Of a stretch of DNA of 64,000 nt, positions 8,872-18,307 are shown piece after piece; within the stretch, counting starts at the first letter, position 1; each line of letters starts with the position of its first letter. The notes under the pieces were generated by a model that had not been told where the DNA came from, searched no databases, and saw only the letters and a program-made list of their open reading frames with translations. Source of the DNA: Pseudomonas arsenicoxydans (GTDB lineage Bacteria > Pseudomonadota > Gammaproteobacteria > Pseudomonadales > Pseudomonadaceae); NCBI RefSeq assembly GCF_900103875.1, contig NZ_LT629705.1:2737001-2801000 (forward strand). Direction: 5' to 3'. The translations under genes and the position numbers were made by a program.

Positions 8872-10203
8872 TTAGAACTTGGCTTCGGCGTCCAGTTGCA
8901 GGGTGTTGATGTCGGAGTCTTTCTTGTTGATGTTGGCGTTGGTTTGGTCAGACGTCGCCAGGAAGTACGTCGCGCCCAGGTTGAAGTTCTTGTCCAACTC
9001 GTAGCTCACTTTCAACTTGCTGCCGCGCGAACCGGTGAAGCCGTTGGCGAAGTCGGAGTCGGTGAAGGCGCCGACCACCGAGTTACGCTGTACATCGCGG
9101 TAGTTGTAGTCCACTGCGAAGCCGTAGATCTTGGACTTGACACCGGCCAACCAGCCAGTGTCCTGATCGTTGCTCGCGTCTTTGTTGTTGACGTACTGAC
9201 CGTACAACGAGAGCGGTACTGGCAGGTTGCTGAAGTCGAGCTGACCAAAGCCTTCGTACAGTTTGAAGGCTTCGTTCGGGCTGTTGCCGTTGACGGCCAG
9301 TGCGCATGGAGCAGTGACGGTGCCGGTGGTAGGGCAGGCGCTGTTCTTGTCGTTGTCGTACGAATAGATACTGCCGCCCAAGGTCATTTTCATGCTGTCG
9401 GTGATGGCGAAGCGCGCACCCAACTGGCCAGCGTACAGACGCAGGTCGTGTTTGAACTGCACACCCTCGCCATCGACGTTGTCCTTGAGGGTGTAGTGAC
9501 CGGCGCTACCGAACAGCTCGGTGCTGCCGCCCAACGGGTATTTGTAAGTCGCTGCCAGGCCTTCCGGGTTGATGTCGCTATCCCAAATGATGTCGCCCAT
9601 GCTCACCCATTGTTGCGGCATCTTGCCGCCGACGAGGTGCAGGTTCTTGATCGCGTCCGGGTGGTAATCGACGTAACCCTGGTCCAGCCAGATCGACTTC
9701 TTGTCGAAGTAGTTGTTCAGGTCCTGGTTGGTGGAGCGGGCGTCATCGTTGCTGCCGGTGGCAATGCGAATGCCGGTGTCGACTTGCGGGTTGATTTCGC
9801 TGTAGGCACCCAGGCGGGCACGAATGCGCTGGCGATCCTGGTCTTTGTTGTTTGGAACGCCATCGTTTTTAACGGTTTCCTGACGGAATCGTACGTCACC
9901 CTTGAATTGGGTCTTGGCGGCCCAGGCCAGTTTCTGGTCGAAGGTGCTCAGTTCGGTGGTCTTCTTCGCGGTGGCTGCGATTTGCTCGTTGGTCTCTTGT
10001 TGGGCCTGACGGGCGATTTGCTGGTCTTTCTGATCCCTGGCCAGCTCTGCTTGCAGTTCGGTGTACTGCGCAGGCGAAATCGAGCCATTCGCCTTGAGCA
10101 TGTCGAGCAGTTTGGCGTCGACTGCGGCGCTGGCCGGAACGCTCATGGCCAGCAGCAGACCGCCACACAGGGCTGCCGCAGTTTTCGTGGAAGCAAGACG
10201 CAT
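8872..10203 (-). CDS. putative outer-membrane porin
   Basis: This 443-residue exported protein has a signal peptide (MRLASTKTAAALCGGLLLAM, cleavage after PASA), a charged, glutamine-rich coiled-coil stretch at about residues 30-90, and then a beta-rich region with alternating aromatic and small residues ending in a terminal Phe (AEAKF), typical of proteins inserted by the Bam machinery. It resembles the pseudomonad 'putative porin' family (Porin_5-like) with an N-terminal periplasmic coiled coil. The substrate is unknown. The start at 10203 has GGAGAT upstream; a longer in-frame extension would mask the signal peptide. Confidence 0.8.
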   Translation of the reverse strand: MRLASTKTAAALCGGLLLAMSVPASAAVDAKLLDMLKANGSISPAQYTELQAELARDQKDQQIARQAQQETNEQIAATAKKTTELSTFDQKLAWAAKTQFKGDVRFRQETVKNDGVPNNKDQDRQRIRARLGAYSEINPQVDTGIRIATGSNDDARSTNQDLNNYFDKKSIWLDQGYVDYHPDAIKNLHLVGGKMPQQWVSMGDIIWDSDINPEGLAATYKYPLGGSTELFGSAGHYTLKDNVDGEGVQFKHDLRLYAGQLGARFAITDSMKMTLGGSIYSYDNDKNSACPTTGTVTAPCALAVNGNSPNEAFKLYEGFGQLDFSNLPVPLSLYGQYVNNKDASNDQDTGWLAGVKSKIYGFAVDYNYRDVQRNSVVGAFTDSDFANGFTGSRGSKLKVSYELDKNFNLGATYFLATSDQTNANINKKDSDINTLQLDAEAKF

Positions 10204-10486
10204 ATCAATCTCCGAAGATGTAAGGGGATGACAAAGCCATCCAGGACACAACCGACCATTGATGGACGGAAACAGGGGAAGGGTTAGAACCCATCGCTCT
10301 AAAAACTGGCGCCAGTATCGCGATGGTTTATGACAAAGCAGTGGCAAAGTGATGGCGGCTCGATGACGATACAAAGCACGGGTGAACTTTCTATTCCGGG
10401 CTTTGTCAGCGAATCGCGAGTGTGGATTGCGCCCCGATAAGCGATACTCGCGGGGGCTGTCGCGCCAAGAAGTGGAGAGGAAGTTG

Positions 10487-11611
10487 ATGCCGTTGCAACG
10501 TCTGGAAAGTCTGTCCGATGTCTCACCGCGCGCCTGGGATGCCTTGGTGCCGCAGGCTCAGCCGTTCCTGCGCCACGCTTTCCTCAGTGCGCTGGAGGAC
10601 AGCGCCAGCCTTGGCCCGCATTCCGGCTGGCAGCCCGAGCATTTACTGCACACCGAAGGCGGGCGCCTGATCGCGGCGTTGCCCAGTTACCGCAAATGGC
10701 ATTCCTATGGCGAGTACGTGTTCGATCACGCCTGGGCCGATGCCTGCGAGCGTGCCGGTATCGACTATTACCCCAAGCTGTTGACCGCCGTGCCGTTCAG
10801 CCCGGTCAGCGGGCCGCGCTTGCTGGCGGCCAGTGTCGAGGACGGTTTCGAGTTGCTGAAGAGCCTGCCGGGCTACCTTGAGATCGAAGAACTTTCCAGC
10901 GCTCACATCAATTTCACCGACCCGTTCACTGACGCCGCATTGGCCGAACAACCCGGCTGGTTGCAGCGAATTGGCTGTCAGTACCATTGGCAGAATCGCG
11001 GTTATCGGGATTTTCAGGACTTCCTCGATGCTCTCAGTTCCCGCAAGCGCAAGCAGATGCGCAAGGAACGCGAGCAGGTGGCGGGGCAGGGCATCGAGTT
11101 TGAATGGCTTGAAGGTGGGCAGCTGGATCAGGCGCAGTGGGATTTCGTCTACGCCTGTTACGCCAATACCTACGCGGTGCGTCGACAAGCGCCATACCTG
11201 ACGCGAGAGTTTTTCAGTCTGTTGGCCGAACGCATGCCCGAATCGATTCGCGTGGTCCTGGCCAAGCAAGGCTCACGGCCGGTAGCGATGGCTTTCAGCC
11301 TGGTGGGCGGCGACAGCTTTTATGGGCGTTATTGGGGGTGCCTGGCGGAATTCGACCGCCTGCACTTCGAGACCTGTTTTTATCAGGGCATGGACTACGC
11401 GATCGCCAATGGCTTGCAGCGTTTTGATGCTGGCGCACAGGGCGAGCACAAGCTGATTCGCGGCTTTGAACCGGTCATCACCCATTCCTGGCATTACTTG
11501 CGTCACCCGGGCCTGAAAGCGGCGGTCAAAGACTTCCTGCAGCAGGAACGTCTCGGGGTGTTGGCCTATGCCGAAGAAGCGAGGACCGCCTTGCCCTATC
11601 GACAAGACTGA
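10487..11611 (+). CDS. FemAB-like GNAT acyltransferase (DUF482 family)
   Basis: This 374-residue protein belongs to the family annotated as peptidogalycan biosynthesis or FemAB-like N-acetyltransferase. Seen in the sequence are the N-terminal FLRHAFLSALE segment, the SYGEYVFDHAWADA and YYPKLLTAVPFSPVSGPRLL blocks, and the C-terminal FDAGAQGEHKLIRGFEP block that are characteristic of the family. The true acceptor is not known for this group. The start at 10487 follows GGAGAGGAAGTTG. It is divergent from the porin and convergent with aqpZ. Confidence 0.85.
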   Translation: MPLQRLESLSDVSPRAWDALVPQAQPFLRHAFLSALEDSASLGPHSGWQPEHLLHTEGGRLIAALPSYRKWHSYGEYVFDHAWADACERAGIDYYPKLLTAVPFSPVSGPRLLAASVEDGFELLKSLPGYLEIEELSSAHINFTDPFTDAALAEQPGWLQRIGCQYHWQNRGYRDFQDFLDALSSRKRKQMRKEREQVAGQGIEFEWLEGGQLDQAQWDFVYACYANTYAVRRQAPYLTREFFSLLAERMPESIRVVLAKQGSRPVAMAFSLVGGDSFYGRYWGCLAEFDRLHFETCFYQGMDYAIANGLQRFDAGAQGEHKLIRGFEPVITHSWHYLRHPGLKAAVKDFLQQERLGVLAYAEEARTALPYRQD

Positions 11612-11627
11612 TCCTCGCCGTGAGGCA

Positions 11628-12323
11628 TCAAGTGCCTGCCTTGCCCAGCCAGCGATAGGTCACGCCGCCAATCACCGCACCTAGCAGTGGCGCCACCCAG
11701 AACATCCACAATTGCGCGATGGCCCAGCCGCCGACGATCAGCGCCGGGCCTGTGCTGCGTGCCGGGTTGACTGAGGTGTTGGTGACGGGAATCGAGATCA
11801 AGTGGATCAGCGTCAGGGCCAGGCCGATGGCGATCGGTGCCAGCCCGGCGGGCGCGCGGTTGTCGGTGGCGCCGAGGATGATCAGCACGAACATTGCGGT
11901 CATCACCAGTTCACAGACAAAGCCTGTGGCCATCGAGTATTTGCCGGGAGAATGTTCGCCGTAGCCGTTGGAGGCGAGTCCGGCCGAAAGATCGAAGCCT
12001 TCCTTGCCGCTGGCGATGTAGTAGATCAATGCGGCGGCGATAATCGCGCCAATGACCTGGGCGATGATGTAGGCGGGCAGCTCTATGGCCGGGAAGCGAC
12101 CCCCGACGCACAATCCGACCGAGACGGCAGGGTTAAGGTGACAACCGGAGATATGGCCAATGGCGAACGCCATGGTCAACACGGTAAGGCCAAACGCGAT
12201 GGCCACGCCCAGCACTCCAATCCCAAGCGGAGAAGATGCGGCGAGGACTGCACTGCCGCAACCTCCCAACACCAGCCAGAACGTACCCAACAACTCAGTG
12301 ACTGAACGTTTGAACAGAGACAT
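11628..12323 (-). CDS. aqpZ: aquaporin Z
   Basis: This 231-residue inner-membrane water channel has both NPA loops: HLNPAVSVG in the first half and [10 protein letters not shown] in the second. The conserved AEF-like start is present as [20 protein letters not shown], and there are six hydrophobic helices. The length is normal for AqpZ (about 230). The arginine in NPAR and the small residues around it fit a water-selective filter rather than a glycerol facilitator. The start at 12323 matches family proteins (MSLFKR); the in-frame extension upstream is unsupported. It stands alone behind the terminator of the upstream ABC gene. Confidence 0.96.
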   Translation of the reverse strand: MSLFKRSVTELLGTFWLVLGGCGSAVLAASSPLGIGVLGVAIAFGLTVLTMAFAIGHISGCHLNPAVSVGLCVGGRFPAIELPAYIIAQVIGAIIAAALIYYIASGKEGFDLSAGLASNGYGEHSPGKYSMATGFVCELVMTAMFVLIILGATDNRAPAGLAPIAIGLALTLIHLISIPVTNTSVNPARSTGPALIVGGWAIAQLWMFWVAPLLGAVIGGVTYRWLGKAGT

Positions 12324-12442
12324 GAGAGCGTCCTTGATAGGCGGACCTATCATTGAGTGATGCTTCCTGCAGTTACTACAGGCTCGTTTCCAGAACCTTG
12401 GCTGAGTACAGCAGGATTTTTGCGGATTTCCAGTGGCGATAA

Positions 12443-12485
12443 AAAAACCGCCAGAGCCCGTGGTTAAAGGGCTGTGGCGGTTTTC
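12443..12485 (-). terminator. terminator of the ABC exporter gene (bidirectional shape)
   Basis: The inverted repeat AAAACCGCC...GGCGGTTTT with an AGCCC/GGGCT continuation gives a strong stem with an A-run on one side and a T-run on the other. It lies downstream of the ABC transporter and upstream of aqpZ. Confidence 0.85.
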
Positions 12486-12497
12486 AAGTTGTCGTAG

Positions 12498-12597
12498 ACC
12501 CCTGTGGGAGCGAGCCTGCTCGCGATGGCGGCGTGCCAGTCGGCACACATGTCGGCTGTTACACCGCCATCGCGAGCAGGCTCGCTCCCACAGGGGT
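12498..12597. repeat. REP pair (GTGGGAGCGAGCCTGCTCGC type)
   Basis: Inverted arms ACCCCTGTGGGAGCGAGCCT and the complement, both continuing through CGCGATGGCGG, enclose a variable core of about 30 bp. This REP doublet lies just after the ABC transporter stop. Confidence 0.9.
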
Positions 12598-12608
12598 TAG
12601 GTGGTGAA

Positions 12609-14441
12609 TCAGTCGATCCCGACAAAACCGCCCGTCTGGTGCTGCCACAGCCGCGCGTACAATCCGCCATGGGCCAGCAGTTCGGCGTGGGTGCCGGTTT
12701 CGGCGATCTTGCCGTTTTCCAGCACCACCAGCCGGTCCATCCGGGCGATGGTCGAGAGCCGGTGGGCGATGGCAATCACGGTTTTACCCTTCATCAAGGT
12801 TTCCAGGCTTTCCTGGATCGCCGCTTCGACTTCCGAGTCCAGTGCCGAGGTGGCTTCGTCCATGATCAGGATCGGCGCGTCCTTGAGCAGCACGCGAGCA
12901 ATCGCAATCCGCTGACGCTGGCCACCGGAGAGTTTCACCCCGCGTTCACCCACATGCGCATCGAAACCGGTTCGGCCTTCGGAGTCCGTCAGCAAGGGAA
13001 TGAACTCATCGGCGCGGGCCTTGTGCACGGCCTCCCAGAGTTGCGCGTCGGTGGCGTCGGGTTTGCCGTATAGCAAGTTGTCGCGGATCGAGCGGTGCAG
13101 CAGCGAAGTGTCTTGAGTGATCATGCCGATCCGTTCGCGCAGACTTTCCTGGCCGACGTCGGCGATGTTCTGCCCGTCGATCAGAATCTGTCCGCCCTCG
13201 ACGTCATACAGGCGCAGCAGCAAGTTGACCAACGTCGATTTGCCGGCGCCGGACGGACCGATCAGACCAATTTTTTCACCCGGCTTGATGTCCAGATTGA
13301 GGTCGCCAATGATCCCGCTCTTCTTGCCGTAGTGGAAATTCACATGCTCGAAGCGCACCTCGCCACGGGCGACAGCCAGCGGTTTGGCTTGATCGCGATC
13401 GGTGACGCTGACCGGCTGCGAGATGCTCTGCAACCCGTCCTGGACCATGCCGATGTTTTCGAAAATGCCGGTGACCACCCACATGATCCAGCCGGACATG
13501 TTGACGATGCGGATCACCAGACCGGTGGCCAGTGCAATGGCGCCGACCGTGATCAGCGACTGTGTCCACAGCCACAGGGCCAGGCCTGTGGTCGTGACAA
13601 TCAGCAAGCCGTTCATGGTGGTAATGACCACGTCCATACTGGTGACCACGCGGCCGGCCAGTTGGGCTTTGACCGTCTGTTCCTCGATGGCTTCCTTGGC
13701 GTATTGCTGCTCGAAATTGGTGTGGGCAAACAGCTTCAACGTGGTGATGTTGGTGTAGCCATCGACGATGCGCCCCATCAGTTTTGAGCGCGCATCCGAG
13801 GACACCACCGAGCGCTCCTTTACTCGTGGCACGAAGTAGTACAGCGCACCGACGTAGGCGGCGATCCAGCTCAGCAGCGGAATCATCAGGCGCCAGTCGG
13901 CTTCGGCAAACAGCACCAGCGAACTGATCGCATAGATCAGCACGTGCCATAGCGCGTCCACCGCTTGTACGGCGGAATCACGCAACGAGTTGCCGGTCTG
14001 CATGATGCGTTGGGCGATACGCCCGGCGAAGTCGTTCTGGAAGAAATTGAGGCTCTGTTTGAGTACGTAGCTGTGGTTTTGCCAGCGGATCATGCTGGTC
14101 ATGCTGGGGCTCAACGTCTGATGCACCAGCAGGTCATGCAGACCCACGAACACCGGGCGCAGGATCAGCGCCACGACGGCCATCCACGCCAGTTCGATGC
14201 CGTGTTCCTTGAAGAAGTTGACGTCGGGCGTGCCTTGGGCGAGGTCAATGATGCGGCTCAGGTAGCTGAACAGCGCCACTTCGATCAGTGCACCAAACAG
14301 GCCGACGATCAGCAGGGCGGCAAAACTCGGCCAGACCTGCTTCAGGTAATAGGTATAGAAGGGGAGAACCCGATCCGGCGGAGCCGCCGTCGGTGCATCA
14401 CGGAAAATGTCGATCAGTTTTTCAAAACGGCGATAAAGCAT
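12609..14441 (-). CDS. MsbA-like ABC exporter, fused permease and ATPase
   Basis: This 610-residue half-transporter has an N-terminal six-helix membrane domain (about residues 35-330) followed by a nucleotide-binding domain. The latter carries Walker A GPSGAGKST, signature LSGGQRQRIAIARVLL, Walker B ILIMDEATSALD and the switch histidine in AIAHRLS. Such proteins act as dimers and export lipids, drugs or peptides; the substrate cannot be told here. True msbA is usually linked to lpxK, which is absent, so this is better treated as an MsbA-like multidrug exporter. The start at 14441 follows GGAGAACTG. It has its own terminator. Confidence 0.92.
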   Translation of the reverse strand: MLYRRFEKLIDIFRDAPTAAPPDRVLPFYTYYLKQVWPSFAALLIVGLFGALIEVALFSYLSRIIDLAQGTPDVNFFKEHGIELAWMAVVALILRPVFVGLHDLLVHQTLSPSMTSMIRWQNHSYVLKQSLNFFQNDFAGRIAQRIMQTGNSLRDSAVQAVDALWHVLIYAISSLVLFAEADWRLMIPLLSWIAAYVGALYYFVPRVKERSVVSSDARSKLMGRIVDGYTNITTLKLFAHTNFEQQYAKEAIEEQTVKAQLAGRVVTSMDVVITTMNGLLIVTTTGLALWLWTQSLITVGAIALATGLVIRIVNMSGWIMWVVTGIFENIGMVQDGLQSISQPVSVTDRDQAKPLAVARGEVRFEHVNFHYGKKSGIIGDLNLDIKPGEKIGLIGPSGAGKSTLVNLLLRLYDVEGGQILIDGQNIADVGQESLRERIGMITQDTSLLHRSIRDNLLYGKPDATDAQLWEAVHKARADEFIPLLTDSEGRTGFDAHVGERGVKLSGGQRQRIAIARVLLKDAPILIMDEATSALDSEVEAAIQESLETLMKGKTVIAIAHRLSTIARMDRLVVLENGKIAETGTHAELLAHGGLYARLWQHQTGGFVGID

Positions 14442-14480
14442 CAGTTCTCCGCCCGCGCACGGGCTCTCCTTTAAACAATA

Positions 14481-14510
14481 TGAGCGGCGCCGTATACCGG
14501 CAGCCGCTCA
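14481..14510 (-). terminator. stem-loop downstream of the cyclophilin gene
   Basis: The arms TGAGCGGC/GCCGCTCA plus inner GCCG/CGGC give a strong stem 16 bp after the ppiA stop. The T-run behind it is weak (ATATTGTTT), so it may be a terminator or a 3' stabilising hairpin. Confidence 0.55.
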
Positions 14511-14526
14511 AGCACTCCTGTGCAGT

Positions 14527-15084
14527 TTAGTTGATGACTTTGGCCGATTTGATGAACACAGGGTCGGCCGGAACATCTTTCATACCGCTCTTGGTGGTGG
14601 TCGGGGTGTTGACGATGATGTCCACCACGTCCATGCCTTTGACCACTTTGCCGAACACGGCATAACCGTCACCGCTGTCGAGGAAATCGTTGTCCTTGAC
14701 GTTGATGAAGAACTGGCTGGTGGCCGAATCCGGATCGGAAGTGCGAGCCATGGACAATGTGCCACGTACGTTATGCAGACCGTTCTTGGATTCGTTCTTG
14801 ATCGCTGCCTTGGTGTCTTTTTGCTGCATTTGTTGGGTGAAACCACCGCCCTGGACCATGAAGCCCGGGATCACTCGGTGGAAAATCGTGTTGTTGTAGA
14901 AGCCGCTGTTCACGTAATCAAGGAAGTTCTTGGTACTGATCGGCGCCTTGACCGGGTCCAGTTCGATCTCAATTGTGCCGTTGGTGGTGATCAATTCAAC
15001 GTGCGGCGCCTTGGCAGGTGTGGCGGCCATCAGGTTGGCGGCAAACAGAACGGAGCCAGCGACGAGGGCGATTTTTTTCAGCAT
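14527..15084 (-). CDS. ppiA: periplasmic peptidyl-prolyl cis-trans isomerase (cyclophilin)
   Basis: This 185-residue cyclophilin has a signal peptide ([20 protein letters not shown]) that sends it to the periplasm, where it would speed proline isomerisation during protein folding. The catalytic [15 protein letters not shown] block with its Arg, and the [10 protein letters not shown] block, are intact. The overall length fits PpiA rather than the shorter cytoplasmic PpiB. The start overlaps the stop of the upstream alpha/beta hydrolase by 7 bp, so the two genes are probably co-transcribed. Confidence 0.93.
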   Translation of the reverse strand: MLKKIALVAGSVLFAANLMAATPAKAPHVELITTNGTIEIELDPVKAPISTKNFLDYVNSGFYNNTIFHRVIPGFMVQGGGFTQQMQQKDTKAAIKNESKNGLHNVRGTLSMARTSDPDSATSQFFINVKDNDFLDSGDGYAVFGKVVKGMDVVDIIVNTPTTTKSGMKDVPADPVFIKSAKVIN

Positions 15085-15893
15085 GGGTCAGTGATCCTGA
15101 GTGGGGTGGTGTCGACTGCGGTGAGAAACTCGAGCAGGGTTTGGTTGAAGCGTTCGGGTTGATCCAGCGGGGTGGCGTGGCGCGAATCGGCGATCACCAC
15201 CAGCCGCGCATCGGGCAGCAGTTTTACGTACGTCTCTTTCAGCGAGACCGGTGTGTAGTCACGGTCGGCACTGATGATGAGGGTTGGACAGGACACCCTT
15301 GAAAGTCGTTCCTGAACCCCCCAGCCAACGATCGCATCGAAGCTGGCGAGATAAGCATGTTTGTCGTTTTTTGCCCAGCGCTCGGCCATCTTTTGACGCA
15401 ATTGGGCCTGTTCCGGTTTAGGGAACAGTTTAGCGCCCAAGGCTTTGCCGATGGTGCCCAGACTGAGGGCGCGCATCAGGCTCCAGCGCTTGAACCATTG
15501 CCAATAGTCGTCACGGCTGCGCAATTTGACCTCGGGCGCGCTGTTGACGATGGTCAAACTTTTGAGCAATTGCGGCTGATCCACGGCCAGTTGAAAGCCG
15601 ATCATGCCGCCCATCGAAAGTCCGACATAGTGTGTCGGCCCCAGATTGAGATGCTCGATCAGGGCGATCAGGTCGGCGCTGAACCCGGCGATGCTGTAGC
15701 GCTCGCGGGGTTTGTCCGAGCGGCCGTGGCCGCGCACATCCGGGACAATGACCCGGTAACGGGCCGACAGCGCCGGGATCTGTTCTTCCCAGTCCAGGGT
15801 ACTGGAACCCAGGCCGTGGACCAGCAGCAGCGGCGTGCCGTGGCCGTATTCCTCATAGTGCAGGTTGCAACCTTCGTGTTCGAAATAGGCCAT
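15078..15893 (-). CDS. alpha/beta-fold hydrolase
   Basis: This 271-residue hydrolase has the oxyanion-hole segment [10 protein letters not shown], a nucleophile elbow GLSMGG (Ser near 97), an acidic residue in SADRDYTPV and the late His in [12 protein letters not shown]. The [10 protein letters not shown] block places it with esterase, lactonase or dehalogenase-like members. The substrate is unknown. It begins at 15893 behind GGAGTG, 14 bp from the stop of an upstream LysR gene, and overlaps the cyclophilin gene at its 3' end, suggesting a three-gene transcript. Confidence 0.88.
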   Translation of the reverse strand: MAYFEHEGCNLHYEEYGHGTPLLLVHGLGSSTLDWEEQIPALSARYRVIVPDVRGHGRSDKPRERYSIAGFSADLIALIEHLNLGPTHYVGLSMGGMIGFQLAVDQPQLLKSLTIVNSAPEVKLRSRDDYWQWFKRWSLMRALSLGTIGKALGAKLFPKPEQAQLRQKMAERWAKNDKHAYLASFDAIVGWGVQERLSRVSCPTLIISADRDYTPVSLKETYVKLLPDARLVVIADSRHATPLDQPERFNQTLLEFLTAVDTTPLRITDPC

Positions 15894-15907
15894 GAGTTCA
15901 CTCCGTG

Positions 15908-16831
15908 TCAGGCTTGTTCAGGGGCGGCGAACGGCGCATCCAGCGGCGCTGTATCAAATGTGCGCAGCAGTTCGATGAGAATCTGCGTGGCCGGGCCCAA
16001 AGGTTTTTCCTTGTTCGAATACAAGTAGAAGCTCGGATTGCGGCTGCCACCCTGGTCCAACGGTAGCAGCTTGAGCGTGCCTTCCTTGATTTCGCGTTCG
16101 ATCATGTGCCGGGGCAGCCAGGCGAAACCCAGGCCGCTGCTGACAAAGGTCGCCGCGGTGGCCAAGCTGCCGACGGTCCAGCGCTGTTCTGCGCCGAGCC
16201 AGCCGACGTCCCGGGGTTGCTGGCGACCGGAGTCGCGGATCACCACTTGCAGCTGGCTTTCAAGGTCCTGGAAATTCAATTCGCGGTTGAGGCGATGCAG
16301 GGCATGTTCGGGGTGGGCCACCGCGACGAATTCGACGTCGCTCAACTCCGCCCCCAGGTAACCCGGAATGCTGAAACTACTGATGGCCAGATCAGCTACG
16401 CCCTCGAGCAACACTTCCTCGACCCCCGACAACACTTCTTCACGCAGGCGCACCCGGCAACCGCGGCTTTGCGGCATGAACGCAGTCAGGGCGCGCACAA
16501 GGCGCGCGCTCGGGTACGCGGCGTCGACCACCAGCCGCACTTCCGCTTCCCAGCCTTGCTCCATGTGGTGGGCCAGGTCTTCCAGCTGACTGGCCTGTTT
16601 CACCAGTTGTCGCGAGCGACGCAACAACACGCCGCCGGCCTCGGTCAGCACCGCCTTGCGGCCGTCGATGCGCAACAGCGGTACGCCAAGCTGGTCCTGC
16701 ATGCGCGCCACGGTATAGCTCACCGACGATTGCGAGCGATGCAGCGCTTCGGCGGCCTGGGCGAAACCGCCGTGGTCGACCACGGCCTGTAACGTTCGCC
16801 ATTGATCAAGGGTCACGCGGGGCGCTTTCAT
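15908..16831 (-). CDS. LysR-family transcriptional regulator
   Basis: This 307-residue regulator has an N-terminal winged helix-turn-helix (TLDQWRTLQAVVDHGGFAQA, SQSSVSYTVARMQDQLG) and a periplasmic-binding-protein-like effector domain. GGAGC precedes the start. It is followed by the hydrolase and cyclophilin genes on the same strand and is divergent from a small secreted protein and, further on, the azoreductase. In some pseudomonads an azoR gene neighbours a LysR gene, so azoR is one candidate target; the effector is unknown. Confidence 0.92.
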   Translation of the reverse strand: MKAPRVTLDQWRTLQAVVDHGGFAQAAEALHRSQSSVSYTVARMQDQLGVPLLRIDGRKAVLTEAGGVLLRRSRQLVKQASQLEDLAHHMEQGWEAEVRLVVDAAYPSARLVRALTAFMPQSRGCRVRLREEVLSGVEEVLLEGVADLAISSFSIPGYLGAELSDVEFVAVAHPEHALHRLNRELNFQDLESQLQVVIRDSGRQQPRDVGWLGAEQRWTVGSLATAATFVSSGLGFAWLPRHMIEREIKEGTLKLLPLDQGGSRNPSFYLYSNKEKPLGPATQILIELLRTFDTAPLDAPFAAPEQA

Positions 16832-16880
16832 GAATAGCTCCTCTTGTCCTAAGCTGGCAGCCCTTTATGGAGACTGCTGA

Positions 16881-17210
16881 ATGAAAAAGCTTTGTTGTGT
16901 GGTATCGGGTTGCATGCTGCTGGCGATGCTGCCGCTGACGGCGTTTGCTTATCCGGTCGATGTTCAAAAAAAGCTGAACGGCATGAGCATCGACTACGAG
17001 GCGTATGACACGGATAGCGACATCGCCTCCATCAAGGTGAGCAACTACGGCACCACCGATGCGAACTGTACGGCGGTGTTCAACAATGGCCCGGAAGCGC
17101 CGCGCACCCGCAAGATCGACGTGCCCGCCGGCAAACACAAAAACGCCACCGCCAAGTTCACCCGCACCATCATCAAGATGCGCATCGACCTGACGTGCTC
17201 GCCTAAATGA
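16881..17210 (+). CDS. small secreted protein of unknown function
   Basis: This 109-residue protein has a clear signal peptide (MKKLCCVVSGCMLLAMLPLT, cleavage near AFA-YP). The mature part of about 85 residues has two cysteines (DANCTAV and DLTCSPK) that could pair in the periplasm, and reads as a small beta sandwich with basic strands (RTRKIDVPAGKHKNATAKF). I do not recognise a characterised family. Similar proteins occur in pseudomonads, sometimes under the misleading label 'phosphoglycerate kinase'; nothing in this sequence supports that enzyme. Confidence 0.8.
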   Translation: MKKLCCVVSGCMLLAMLPLTAFAYPVDVQKKLNGMSIDYEAYDTDSDIASIKVSNYGTTDANCTAVFNNGPEAPRTRKIDVPAGKHKNATAKFTRTIIKMRIDLTCSPK

Positions 17211-17216
17211 CACTCG

Positions 17217-17245
17217 GCGGAGCACACCCACACGGCATGCTCCGC
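17217..17245 (+). terminator. stem-loop after the small secreted protein gene
   Basis: The arms GCGGAGCA and TGCTCCGC pair 8 of 8 around a 13-nt loop, 7 bp past the stop. It is followed by TTATAAAC rather than a T-run. Confidence 0.45.
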
Positions 17246-17360
17246 TTATAAACGAAATTATTGATGGGTTATAGCAGTTATTTGCGCTTTTTCATCGATA
17301 TGACTCTGTTTAACCTTCACTCCATCGCCTTACAGCATTCTCAGATGGAGCCTACATCCC

Positions 17361-17960
17361 ATGTCACGCGTTCTGATCATCGAAAGCAGCGCCCGTCAGC
17401 AAGACTCGGTTTCCCGTCAGCTGACCCAGACCTTCATCAGCCAGTGGAAAGCCGCCCACCCGGCCGACCAGATCACCGTGCGTGATCTTGCGGTCAAACC
17501 GGTGCCGCATCTGGACATCAACCTGCTCGGCGGCTGGATGAAACCTGTCGACCAACGCAACGACATCGAACAGGTTGCCTTGGACCGCTCCAATGAGTTG
17601 ACCGACGAACTGTTGGCCGCCGACGTGCTGGTCATGGCCGCACCGATGTACAACTTCGCCATCCCAAGCACCCTGAAAGCCTGGCTCGACCATGTGCTGC
17701 GTGCCGGTGTGACCTTCAAGTACACCGAGACCGGCCCGCAAGGCCTGCTCAGCGGCAAGCGCGCCTACGTGCTGACCGCTCGCGGCGGGATCTATGCCGG
17801 CAGCACCGCCGATCATCAGGAACCGTACCTGCGTCAGGTGATGGCGTTCATCGGCATCCACGACGTGACCTTTATTCACGCCGAAGGCATGAACCTGGGC
17901 GGTGACTTCCAGGAGAAAGGCCTGAACCAGGCCAACGCCAAACTTTCCCAAGTGGCTTGA
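17361..17960 (+). CDS. azoR: FMN-dependent NADH-azoreductase
   Basis: This 199-residue flavodoxin-fold quinone/azo reductase uses NAD(P)H and FMN to reduce azo dyes and quinones by two-electron transfer. The FMN phosphate loop is ESSARQQDSVSRQL. The MAAPMYNFAIPSTLKAWLDH block and the LTARGGIY loop that contacts the flavin ring are intact. The length is normal for AzoR. The start follows GGAGCCTACATCCC. It is monocistronic, with a strong terminator downstream. Confidence 0.94.
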   Translation: MSRVLIIESSARQQDSVSRQLTQTFISQWKAAHPADQITVRDLAVKPVPHLDINLLGGWMKPVDQRNDIEQVALDRSNELTDELLAADVLVMAAPMYNFAIPSTLKAWLDHVLRAGVTFKYTETGPQGLLSGKRAYVLTARGGIYAGSTADHQEPYLRQVMAFIGIHDVTFIHAEGMNLGGDFQEKGLNQANAKLSQVA

Positions 17961-18068
17961 GGCTTTAATCGCCAGATAATCCCTTGATGTTCAAGTGACC
18001 TGGCGCAACCCCTTCAAGGCTTTACGCGCATCGAACCTCCCTTTGCACTTGTTGCTCCTGAGTGCTGT

Positions 18069-18107
18069 AGCCCGATTGAACGCTTTAGCGAGATCGGGCT
18101 TTTTTTT
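18069..18107 (+). terminator. rho-independent terminator downstream of azoR
   Basis: The stem AGCCCGAT/ATCGGGCT is followed by eight T residues. Confidence 0.9.
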
Positions 18108-18134
18108 GCCTGCGATTTGACGGGCATACCCATA

Positions 18135-18231
18135 ACCCTGTGGGAGCGGGCTTGCCCGCGATAGCTGTGTATCAGGCTGCATTGAAGTCGAATGACACAC
18201 CGCATTCGCGGGCAAGCCCGCTCCCACAGGG
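18135..18231. repeat. REP pair (GTGGGAGCGGGCTTGCCCGC type)
   Basis: Inverted arms CCCTGTGGGAGCGGGCTTGC and the complement flank a core of about 45 bp. With the azoR terminator, this accounts for most of the gene-free stretch 17961-18307. The last 75 bp, including an A-run, should hold the promoter of the DMT gene. Confidence 0.9.
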
Positions 18232-18307
18232 GATGTGTGTGTTGGCTGACTGTTCGCGATAACGAAAAAAAACCGCTATCGTCGCCGCCATTCGAAACGA
18301 GGCGAGC

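Noticed and set aside
8896..10287. A 463-codon plus-strand frame opposite the porin gene
   Set aside because: Valine- and glycine-heavy shadow composition without known motifs; the minus-strand porin has a signal peptide and barrel pattern.
12498..12597. REP pairs considered as a CRISPR-like array
   Set aside because: The repeats are inverted doublets scattered singly between genes, not regularly spaced direct repeats with spacers, and no cas gene is present.
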